This document shows, in pieces, positions 53,794-61,536 of a stretch of 64,000 nucleotides of DNA (position 1 is the first letter of the stretch; the number at the start of each line of letters is the position of its first letter). This stretch comes from Methylomonas sp. LW13 (lineage in GTDB: Bacteria > Pseudomonadota > Gammaproteobacteria > Methylococcales > Methylomonadaceae), in NCBI RefSeq assembly GCF_016865255.1, contig NZ_CP033381.1, positions 1,364,001 to 1,428,000 on the forward strand, in the 5' to 3' direction. The notes under the pieces were generated by a model, which had not been told where the DNA came from, did not search any database, and worked only from the letters and a program-made list of their open reading frames with translations. A program made the position numbers and the translations under genes.

Positions 53794-53887
53794 GGCTTGA
53801 CGCACCTGACTCGCCGATGAAAACCACCTACGCCGCCTGAAGACGGAACGCCGGTCGAAACCGGATCAAGTTGTCTGGAAAGACAAC
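53794..53887. repeat. Structured element E, copy 3
   Basis: Box GGCTTGACGCACCTGA, then CCG/CGG (53833-53846), CCGGT-CGAA-ACCGG (53851-53864) and GTTGTC/GACAAC (53870-53887). Confidence 0.6.
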
Positions 53888-54091
53888 ATGAACTGTCGGA
53901 TAGCGTTGATGGGCAGGATCGATTTGCGCGAAATTCCGGTCAAACTCCGGCCAACAACGGTTGCCAACATTGAAGCAGAAATTTTTTGGAGTGATCTTGC
54001 AGCTAATGTCGAATTCACCATTAGCTGCAAAAGGGATGAAAAAATCTTCGATTACTATCGGAGTCCATCCCACACTCATCAAGGAATGCAA

Positions 54092-54748
54092 ATGGCTGAA
54101 ACCTCCGCACCAGTAAAACCAGCTCGACTTGAAATAAGCCGCCCGGTATTCGAACGCACCTTCAAGATCAACAGCGAACAGGCGATTCGGGTCATACGCA
54201 AGAGTTATGACCGTCTGATCAAGTCGCTGTACGCGATCGATGTGATTTTGCGCATCGTCGGACAGGAACAAGCCATTGATGAAATCGAGGCTATCGTCAG
54301 CACGATGATTGCCGATTGCGCCACGCAACTTCAGCAGGAAAAAACTCGCCTGGAAAAACTCAAAGCCGACAACGGCATAACCGAAACGCCGACCTACACT
54401 CATCCAACCGAATTCGTAGCCAAGATCGCATCGCCGCAAATTGCTCAGTTCGTTGAACTGATTCGCTTACTGGATCAACTGATGATCGTCATGGATACCT
54501 TGTGGCTTTGCCAGGTCATCGACAATAAGCACTGCGTGGAAGCCCGCTACCATTGGCAGCAACGCTTGCAGCGTTTGGCCAACCGCATCGTCACGATAGA
54601 ACGGCAGGCGCATCGGGCGGCATATGCGCAAGGGCATGGTGAAGAGGTGCGGTTGGCACGGGAAGAGTCCGGATTACAAGCAGAACCCGAAGACATGGCT
54701 GATCTTGAAAATGGTGGCGACGTTATAACTATGGAGAAAACTCAATAG
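54092..54748 (+). CDS. DUF1845/AcaB-like conjugative-element protein
   Basis: 218 residues, mostly helical (RVIRKSYDRLIKSLYAIDVI, LIRLLDQLMIVMDTLWLCQV, WQQRLQRLANRIVTIERQAH). The layout resembles the PFL_4669 (TIGR03761) integrating-element family. The ATG at 54092 has AAGGA six bases upstream; longer frames lack support. It is on the plus strand, divergent from ssb, and is the last element-type gene before the CBASS operon. Confidence 0.5.
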   Translation: MAETSAPVKPARLEISRPVFERTFKINSEQAIRVIRKSYDRLIKSLYAIDVILRIVGQEQAIDEIEAIVSTMIADCATQLQQEKTRLEKLKADNGITETPTYTHPTEFVAKIASPQIAQFVELIRLLDQLMIVMDTLWLCQVIDNKHCVEARYHWQQRLQRLANRIVTIERQAHRAAYAQGHGEEVRLAREESGLQAEPEDMADLENGGDVITMEKTQ

Positions 54749-54848
54749 TTAGAGAATATCTGGGCAAAAAAAACGCCAGGACCAAACTTGAAAACTTAGT
54801 CGCCTATCCCCATCTTTGCCAATTGAATTATTTTCATTGGAGGATGAT

Positions 54849-55868
54849 GTGGGCGAGTCAACAGTAGATCGGTTTCAGATACTTGCGTTATCCGGTGGAG
54901 GGTACCGGGGTCTCTATACTGCAAAGGTAATAGCAAATATTGAGGAAGATATAAAAGCGCCAATAGCGACAAAGTTTGACTTAATTGCTGGTACTTCTGT
55001 AGGCGGAATTCTGGCACTCGCACTCGCACTGGAAATACCTGCTAAAGACATTGTGGATTTATTCGTCAAGCACGGAGATAAAATTTTTAAGCCACAACGC
55101 TGGTCGTTTTTTGGTATGTTTAAAGCACTGTATTCTAATAATTCTTTAAAAAACCTGCTTTCCGATGAAAAATTATTTGGTGAGCGCATGTTAGGCTCAT
55201 TAAAACATCCTGTAATAATTCCTGCAATCAACTACACGACCGGTAAGCCAGTTATATTTAAAACTCCGCATCATAAAAACTTCAAAACTGACCACCAACA
55301 TAAGATCACTGATATTGCATTAGCTACTAGTGCTGCTCCCGCGTATTTCCCACGACATGTATTTGATAATAACCAATATGTGGACGGTGGGTTATTTGCA
55401 AACGCACCCGGAATATTAGCGTTGCATGAGGCGGAGAATTTTTTTGAATACAATTTAGACAATATACACCTTTTATCCGTAGGGACAATGTCGTCCAAGT
55501 TCACTGTTGATCCACGAAAAAATCGTGATGGCGGCACAATTGATTGGGGTGGGTTGAATCCAGCCAACACTCCGAAAAAATTGTTTGGGTTGTCAATATC
55601 AGTTCAAGAGTCTTTAACCGACTACATGTTGAAGCATCGCCTTAAACCCGAACATTACATGCATATTGATGAAGATTTAACAGATCAACGTGCGAATGCT
55701 GTTTCCTTAGACAAGGTTGATATTGCTGCTCAAGAAGTATTACAAGGTTCGGCAGTCGAAAGTGCAAAGATCTGTCTTGGCAACTCTAAATTTAATAGCT
55801 TTATGGAGCATACGCCCAAGACACCCGTATTTTATTACGGTGAACATTCCAATTCTGAAAAAGGATAA
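54849..55868 (+). CDS. capV: CapV-type patatin phospholipase, CBASS effector
   Basis: About 339 residues. The GTG at 54849 is chosen because GGAGG lies five bases upstream; a TTG at 54816 would add 11 residues. Patatin motifs: oxyanion loop SGGGYRGL, nucleophile GTSVGG and catalytic Asp in YVDGGLFANAP. In type II CBASS such enzymes are switched on by cyclic GMP-AMP and degrade the membrane phospholipid of infected cells. The CD-NTase gene follows after three bases. Confidence 0.93.
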   Translation: MGESTVDRFQILALSGGGYRGLYTAKVIANIEEDIKAPIATKFDLIAGTSVGGILALALALEIPAKDIVDLFVKHGDKIFKPQRWSFFGMFKALYSNNSLKNLLSDEKLFGERMLGSLKHPVIIPAINYTTGKPVIFKTPHHKNFKTDHQHKITDIALATSAAPAYFPRHVFDNNQYVDGGLFANAPGILALHEAENFFEYNLDNIHLLSVGTMSSKFTVDPRKNRDGGTIDWGGLNPANTPKKLFGLSISVQESLTDYMLKHRLKPEHYMHIDEDLTDQRANAVSLDKVDIAAQEVLQGSAVESAKICLGNSKFNSFMEHTPKTPVFYYGEHSNSEKG

Positions 55869-55871
55869 TTC

Positions 55872-57062
55872 ATGCTGAAATTAAATAAGCTGTTTTTCTA
55901 TGCCGATGAGAAAGATGTATTCAATGAGGTTATTCGACCATCTCAAGAACAACGTGATTACTTGGTTTCTTGTAAAAATGATATTCGTGACCATCTCCGC
56001 CCCAGAATTAAAGAGGCAACCAGAAAGATATTGAATATGGATAAGTCTGTAGAACCTCGCTTTCGTACGCAAGGTTCATGGTCTTATAAAACATGTATCC
56101 AGCCCGCATATTCTCCTCACCAGGAAATGGATTGGGATTATGGTGTTTATCTTCCTGTGGCGGTGTGGGAGCAAAATGGACCTCCGCATGCCATGGCAAA
56201 GCTTTATTTCGATCTTGTAGAGCGATTGCTTTACGATCTCTGTAAGTCTAAAGGTTGGGAGTTACAGACAGGGAAATCGACTTGTATTCGTATCCAAGTA
56301 GCAAACTGGGCCCATATTGATATTCCGCTATACGCGGCTCCCGAACACAAATTTAATGAAATTGTGGAGAAATCTTTAGCACTACTGTCTATAGATAACA
56401 GAGGGCGAAGCATGGTTCATGACTCAGCTTTTCTATCCGAAAGTGCAGAATTTGGAGAAATTCCGGAGCAAGTTTGGGAGGACTTGGATGACATCATGAT
56501 GGCGACGCGTTCTGGGGAATGGAAAGCCTCGGACCCAGAAGCTGTTTCAAGGTGGTTCAATGACAGGGTAGAAGAGCATGGAGAACAATTACGAAGGGTT
56601 TGCTGCTATCTTAAAGCTTGGAGGGATTATCATTGGAAGGATGGAGGTGGACCTACATCAGTTTCAATTATGATTGCAATAGCTCAAGCCTTTAAACCTA
56701 ATAGAGGTCGCGACGACCTTGTTTTAGAATCTTCCGCAGAACATCTTTCGAATGTGATTCTTGGCGAAATTCGTGAGTTTGGTATTGATGAAGGTGCAGA
56801 AGACTTTAATAATCGATTATCAAATGTTGAAAAAACACTAGCAGCACAGCGAGCAAAACAATTTGTTCAAGCTATTCGAATGGCTCGTTCCTATGAATGG
56901 CACATGAAACATCAAGCTATTACTGAACTCCAAAATAAATTAGGTGAACGTATTCCTTATAAGCATGATTGGGTCGAAGTCGATAATGGTGCCGACGAAG
57001 TCAGAACAACTCCCCCGCAACGAGTATCTCAGCCTGTTGTTCGCAGAACAAAAGCTGGTTAA
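55872..57062 (+). CDS. CD-NTase, DncV-like cyclic dinucleotide synthase of CBASS
   Basis: 396-residue nucleotidyltransferase. GSWSYKT (68-74), Asp87 and Asp89 in EMDWDYGVYLP and Asp150 in HIDIP form the catalytic set. The DncV-like form usually makes 3'3'-cGAMP, which fits a patatin effector (inference). The chain ends in Ala-Gly, suitable for conjugation by Cap2. Co-transcribed with capV and cap2 (3-base gaps). Confidence 0.93.
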   Translation: MLKLNKLFFYADEKDVFNEVIRPSQEQRDYLVSCKNDIRDHLRPRIKEATRKILNMDKSVEPRFRTQGSWSYKTCIQPAYSPHQEMDWDYGVYLPVAVWEQNGPPHAMAKLYFDLVERLLYDLCKSKGWELQTGKSTCIRIQVANWAHIDIPLYAAPEHKFNEIVEKSLALLSIDNRGRSMVHDSAFLSESAEFGEIPEQVWEDLDDIMMATRSGEWKASDPEAVSRWFNDRVEEHGEQLRRVCCYLKAWRDYHWKDGGGPTSVSIMIAIAQAFKPNRGRDDLVLESSAEHLSNVILGEIREFGIDEGAEDFNNRLSNVEKTLAAQRAKQFVQAIRMARSYEWHMKHQAITELQNKLGERIPYKHDWVEVDNGADEVRTTPPQRVSQPVVRRTKAG

Positions 57063-57065
57063 GAG

Positions 57066-58766
57066 ATGGCGAATGACCAGCTTGGTGCTGCATTTAGACT
57101 ACTAACTTCTAAGGGATTTGTTTCCACTGGACATCGACATGGACGTCGAACTTTTAGAGGTATTCTTAATTGTTCATCGCTGCCAATATCTATAAGTTTA
57201 GAAATAAGTGATTGGGATTTTTTGGTTTATCCAGTAATTAAGATTCTTGAGTATCCAAGTCACTTGCCGGCTCTTTTGCCGCATTTGAGTTCAGAGGGAA
57301 ATTTATGCTATTTCGCGCCGGGTTCTATCGTTTTAGATCGCTATAACCCAGCAACTGCAATTGATCAATGTTTGGTCCAAGCCACAGATGTATTAAATAA
57401 AATACTAGAAGATTCTGATTACCGTATCCATGATATTCAGAACGAATTTTTGTCTCATTGGCTTTTAGATCAGGGCCGTATTCCTTGGTTGGTCTTAAAA
57501 GGTACAATCGATACAACGAAAGTATCCACTAATTACTTCATTCTTGGGGATGATGATAATCGCAAGGCGATCATATCTGATGATGCCAATGAAGTTGAAA
57601 TTATTGCGGGCTCACTTGGGTTTTCTAAGCCTAAAATTAGCAAATGCAAATGTTGGATATTGCACACTGAGAAATTTCCAACTATTCCTGACAATACACT
57701 GCCAAAGACAGTCAAAGAACTTTTTGAATGGTTAAAAAGTTGGGACAACATTTTATACGTTAGATTTCAAAATATCCTAGAAAAAGAACAAGAATATTTA
57801 CAATATAGTTTTGTTACTTTTGCAATAAGCAGTCCAGTTGGATGGGTTGGTTTTGGATTTGATTTAGACACAATAACTCTTCTTGCTGCAAAAAAAACCG
57901 CTGGAAAACGTGGTCCTAAATTATACAAACAGTTTCTGCACGGAAGAGGTAGCGGTGGAAATATCTTTAGAGTTCATATTACCGACATAAGCGCTGATTT
58001 TGTTCACAATAGGAATCTATCATTTTCTGATTTGAAAGATAAACGTATTGTATTAATTGGTTGTGGTGCGATAGGTGGTTTTCTTGCTCAATCCCTAGTT
58101 CGCTTAGGCGCAGGAACTGGTTGTCGTGGAGAGTTGATACTGATCGATCCCGATACGCTCGCGCCAGATAATTTAGGACGTCATGTTTTGGGTTATTCGT
58201 CTTTGTTTAAGTTAAAAGCTGTAGCACTTCGTGATGAACTATTGAAGCAGTTTCCGCTATCTCGAATTTTTGCAGAACCTATAAATATAACGAAGTATTC
58301 TAAACTTTTTGCCTCGGATTTATTGATAGATGCTACAGGCGAGGAAGCCATTAGTGAAATGTTAAATGCCAGTCAGATAGCTAAGCGACCTAAAGCTCCT
58401 CCAATCCTGCATATCTGGATCGTTGGAAATGGTGAAGCAACACAGTCACTTTGGGTTGATTCAGAAAAGTATGGATGTTTCCATTGTTTGAGATTACCCA
58501 ATACTCAGAACTATAGAGAAGAGCGCTATAAAATACTGAAAGCAGAACCTGAGCGCGGCTTTATCGGGTGCCAAGCTTTTACGCCTTATGCGGTATCTGC
58601 CTCAATAAGTGCAGCCGCATTAGCTACAGATAGTATTATTGATTGGATTAAAGGTGATCCGAGTCCACGGTTTAGGACTAGAGCCGTTGAAAATGCAAAT
58701 ATCCGCCAAGTGAAAAATCAAAATATCTCTCCACTGGATGGTTGTGTCGCATGTCGAAATGTTTAA
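57066..58766 (+). CDS. cap2: Cap2, E1-E2 fusion of type II CBASS
   Basis: 566 residues. The N-terminal E2-like domain has a candidate catalytic Cys81 in EGNLCYFAPG. The E1-like adenylation domain has the nucleotide loop VLIGCGAIGG and LILIDPDTLAPDNLGRHVLG. Further Cys residues (CFHCLRLP, CVAC) may bind zinc or carry the thioester. Cap2 links the CD-NTase C-terminus to target proteins and primes it. Confidence 0.92.
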   Translation: MANDQLGAAFRLLTSKGFVSTGHRHGRRTFRGILNCSSLPISISLEISDWDFLVYPVIKILEYPSHLPALLPHLSSEGNLCYFAPGSIVLDRYNPATAIDQCLVQATDVLNKILEDSDYRIHDIQNEFLSHWLLDQGRIPWLVLKGTIDTTKVSTNYFILGDDDNRKAIISDDANEVEIIAGSLGFSKPKISKCKCWILHTEKFPTIPDNTLPKTVKELFEWLKSWDNILYVRFQNILEKEQEYLQYSFVTFAISSPVGWVGFGFDLDTITLLAAKKTAGKRGPKLYKQFLHGRGSGGNIFRVHITDISADFVHNRNLSFSDLKDKRIVLIGCGAIGGFLAQSLVRLGAGTGCRGELILIDPDTLAPDNLGRHVLGYSSLFKLKAVALRDELLKQFPLSRIFAEPINITKYSKLFASDLLIDATGEEAISEMLNASQIAKRPKAPPILHIWIVGNGEATQSLWVDSEKYGCFHCLRLPNTQNYREERYKILKAEPERGFIGCQAFTPYAVSASISAAALATDSIIDWIKGDPSPRFRTRAVENANIRQVKNQNISPLDGCVACRNV

Positions 58767-59230
58767 TGTGGAAACATCCTTTTAATCCAGATTCCAAAAT
58801 TCTGATTGAGGAAAATGTTCTTAATATTTTTGACCGTTATCGACAGAATTCACCGGAAAAGCCGGAGTCTGGTGGTATCCTTTTAGGGTACAGACGAAAT
58901 TATCATATACATATTGTCGATGCGACAGCGCCCCAATTACATGATAGAAGGTCATTGTTTCAATTTTTTCGTAAAGATCAATTGCATCAGGAATATGCCA
59001 CTAAGCGCTGGTTAAATAGTGGGGAAACAGTGGATTATTTGGGTGAATGGCACACTCATCCGGAACAATATCCCTCACCCTCGATATTAGATAAAACTGA
59101 ATGGCGAAAAATAATACAGTCGCAAGTAAACCCGATGATCTTTCTAATAGTGGGCACTCATCGAGATATTTGGCTTGGGGTTGGCAAAGGAGATAATTTG
59201 CTCCAAGCCTCTAATATTTTAGATTTTTAA
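58751..59230 (+). CDS. cap3: Cap3, JAB/MPN isopeptidase of type II CBASS
   Basis: 159 residues. The metal site HTHPEQYPSPSILD matches HxHx7SxxD exactly, with the upstream Glu in ESGGILLG. Cap3 cleaves the conjugates formed by Cap2. The ATG at 58751 overlaps the end of cap2 by 16 bases. Its last 12 bases overlap the convergent hsdS gene. Confidence 0.92.
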   Translation: MSKCLMWKHPFNPDSKILIEENVLNIFDRYRQNSPEKPESGGILLGYRRNYHIHIVDATAPQLHDRRSLFQFFRKDQLHQEYATKRWLNSGETVDYLGEWHTHPEQYPSPSILDKTEWRKIIQSQVNPMIFLIVGTHRDIWLGVGKGDNLLQASNILDF

Positions 59231-60367
59231 AAATTCATTAGAAAACAGCCTCTCCAGCGTGGCCGGGATTAGCGCCTGATTGGCTTCGCGGATTTTGGTG
59301 TGTCGTTGTTTCAGCTCGTTTTGACGGGACAGGATTTCAACGATCTGTAGCTGTTCGTGTAATTCCGGCATGGGCAATTCGATGTTTAATAACTGCTCTG
59401 GGCGGGTACGTTCTCGGCGGGCGCCAACGCCTCGGGTTGCGGCTTGTAGCAATGACCAGAACCACGGCGTTCTGATCAGTTCTCCCAGATAGGCAGGGCT
59501 TGCCAGATCGGGTTTGCAACGGAAAGTTCTGTACTCCGGCGAGACAAACATGTCGGCCAATCCGGATGGACAGACTGCCAACGCGCCTTCCCAACCTTTG
59601 ACCTGGCTTAGCACGATGGCATCGGCATACAAGCGATTGAAGGCTCGATAAGACGTTTCCGTTCCCGTCAATGCTGGCTTGGCGAACAGTCCGCCGCCGA
59701 ATCCGCGCACACCGACTTGAGGATATTGGCCCTCGGGTTTGACGAGTTCGGAGTCTTCGAATAATTCGATGATGTCGCCCAGGCGAACCACGCGATCTGC
59801 CGCGAATTTATGATGCAGGCTGATTAATAGCGCCTCGGCAACCGCGTCGATGGCATCCAGATGTTGATCGATTCGCCTCACTTTGTCCGCCAATTGATCC
59901 AGGCGGGCAACGATGGTTTGCTGCTTTTCTAACGAGGGTAAGTGGATTTGCTGAGTTAAAAATCGATCTTCTTTAATTCGAACCCGGTTGGTTGTACCTT
60001 CGCTAGCAGCTTTGCATAGCTCAACAAAGGGTGTTGACCGAACTAGCCAACCCATGAATGAAGAGTCGAGCTTTTCGGCAAATTCGAATGATGGAAAATC
60101 GTTACTAACGATTGCGCCATCCAATTCCGGGGGAACAATGCCGATCGCACCATTTCGGGCATCAATCTTCGAGAGAATAAGTTGATTGGCTCGAACCACT
60201 TGGCGAGATGTTCCTACATCACCGCCTCTTACTCTACCTCTGCTGATAACGCCTTTACCCCAAAGCCTAATCGTTACTTCATGATATTCAGTATCGAAAT
60301 CAAGTATTGCGGTCTCATTGCTTCGCCTAAGCAACTCACCTAAAGAAACCATGGGCCATCGACTCAT
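59219..60367 (-). CDS. hsdS: HsdS, type I restriction specificity subunit
   Basis: 382 residues with two target-recognition halves, each ending in a conserved helix region (LEKQQTIVARLDQLADKVRRID and LHEQLQIVEILSRQNELKQRH). It fixes the recognition sequence of the R-M complex. It starts within the stop of the DUF1016 gene (four-base overlap) and ends inside cap3. Confidence 0.93.
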   Translation of the reverse strand: MSRWPMVSLGELLRRSNETAILDFDTEYHEVTIRLWGKGVISRGRVRGGDVGTSRQVVRANQLILSKIDARNGAIGIVPPELDGAIVSNDFPSFEFAEKLDSSFMGWLVRSTPFVELCKAASEGTTNRVRIKEDRFLTQQIHLPSLEKQQTIVARLDQLADKVRRIDQHLDAIDAVAEALLISLHHKFAADRVVRLGDIIELFEDSELVKPEGQYPQVGVRGFGGGLFAKPALTGTETSYRAFNRLYADAIVLSQVKGWEGALAVCPSGLADMFVSPEYRTFRCKPDLASPAYLGELIRTPWFWSLLQAATRGVGARRERTRPEQLLNIELPMPELHEQLQIVEILSRQNELKQRHTKIREANQALIPATLERLFSNEFLKI

Positions 60368-61536
60368 GCGTCACCTTCATTTTTGGAGCCGACTAACCGC
60401 CGCGCCTCCAATTCAATCCGTGATCGCTCCAATTCCTCCGCCAACAGCTTTTCATCCGGCAGCACGGTTTGATACTCGGCGGCCAGGACCTTGTTCGGCA
60501 GGTTATCCAAGGCGTAATGGGCTTCCGCGGCGCCTTTGGCGGCGCAGAGTATCAGGCCCACCGGCGGGTTTTCGCCGGGCTTCATCCAGTGTTCGCGGGC
60601 GTAATTCAGGTACAGGTGCATCTGGCCGGCGTCGGCATAGCTGAATTTGCCGACCTTGAGATCGATCACCACCAGACATTTCAAGCGGCGATGGAAAAAC
60701 AGCAAGTCGATGCGAAACCAGGTATCGTCAAGCCGCAAGCGGCGCTGACGACCGACAAAGGCAAAGTCGTCGCCCAGTTCCAGCAGAAAGTCGGCTAAAT
60801 GCTGGATCAGCGCGTATTCGAGATCGGATTCCGAGTATTGGTCTTTCAGGTTAAGAAATTCCAGCACAAACGGATCCTTGATGGCTTGTTCCGGCGTGAT
60901 GGCGTCATCCGGTTCGGCGTGTTCCGCTCGTTCCAACATCGCCACTTTGTTTGTGGATAATGCGGTTCGCTCGTAAAACTGGCTGTTGATCTGCCGATCC
61001 AGTTGCCGTACCGTCCAGCCGCAACGCAGAGCTTCGGTTTCATAGAAGCCGCGTGCTTCCGGTTTTTTGACCGAAAGCAAGCGCACGTAAGCCGACCAGG
61101 GCAGCGGGAAGGCTTCGGCCAAGGTTGCGAGAGTTGGTGATTGTCCAGACGCTGTCTGGATAATTGGCGTTGAGGAAGATTCTGCAGACAGTGTCTGCGG
61201 ATTTCGGGAAGAAATGCCAGACACTGTCTGGCATATTAGCTCCAATGGCCAGGCCAGATAGAACGCTCGCATTTGCTGGAGGTTTTGGCGGCTAAATCCC
61301 CGGCCAAAACGATTGCTTAAATCCAATGCCAACCGCTGAATCAACGCCTCGCCATACGCGGCGCGATCTTCGCCGCCTTGTTCGAATTCAACGATGCGGC
61401 GGCCAATTTCCCAGTAACTGGCGGTCATTAAGGCATTGACGCTACGGGCGGCGGCGCGGCGGGCGTTTTCCAGTAGTTGGACAATATCGGTATGAATGTC
61501 GCCGTAAGCGCTGGGCAAATGACTGGATTCGCTCAT
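60364..61536 (-). CDS. DUF1016/YhcG-type PD-(D/E)XK nuclease-like protein
   Basis: 390 residues. N-terminal DUF1016_N region (ARRAAARSVNALMTASYWEIG and RIVEFEQGG) and C-terminal nuclease core (FRIDLLFFHRRLKCLVVIDLKVG, D...DLK). Between them lies a linker coded by three related palindromes (61145-61233). DUF1016 genes are often found inside type I R-M operons; role unknown. It overlaps hsdM and hsdS by four bases each. Confidence 0.9.
   Translation of the reverse strand: MSESSHLPSAYGDIHTDIVQLLENARRAAARSVNALMTASYWEIGRRIVEFEQGGEDRAAYGEALIQRLALDLSNRFGRGFSRQNLQQMRAFYLAWPLELICQTVSGISSRNPQTLSAESSSTPIIQTASGQSPTLATLAEAFPLPWSAYVRLLSVKKPEARGFYETEALRCGWTVRQLDRQINSQFYERTALSTNKVAMLERAEHAEPDDAITPEQAIKDPFVLEFLNLKDQYSESDLEYALIQHLADFLLELGDDFAFVGRQRRLRLDDTWFRIDLLFFHRRLKCLVVIDLKVGKFSYADAGQMHLYLNYAREHWMKPGENPPVGLILCAAKGAAEAHYALDNLPNKVLAAEYQTVLPDEKLLAEELERSRIELEARRLVGSKNEGDA
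61145..61233. repeat. Three related palindromes inside the DUF1016 gene
   Basis: CCAGACGCTGTCTGG (61145-61159), GCAGACAGTGTCTGC (61184-61198) and TGCCAGACACTGTCTGGCA (61215-61233). They share CAGAC-N3-GTCTG and code for QTxS-type repeats in the protein. Confidence 0.7.

Larger units (their letters stand above)
34686..54748. mobile_element. Core region of an integrative conjugative element (partial)
   Basis: From the tRNA-Asn 3' end onward the genes are of mobile-element type: AlpA-like protein, FlhDC-like regulators, GHKL ATPase, DUF4942 methyltransferase, CobS/DUF3150/VWA module, exonuclease, Bet recombinase and SSB, mostly on one strand. The set recalls SXT/R391 ICEs and IncC plasmids. No integrase, relaxase or secretion gene is visible, so the boundaries are not fixed; the defence genes to 64000 may be cargo. 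Confidence 0.7.

Noticed and set aside
40323..53887. CRISPR array made of the recurring hairpins
   Set aside because: The repeats are leaders of separate genes with unlike sequences and irregular spacing of 0.7-2 kb; no cas genes.
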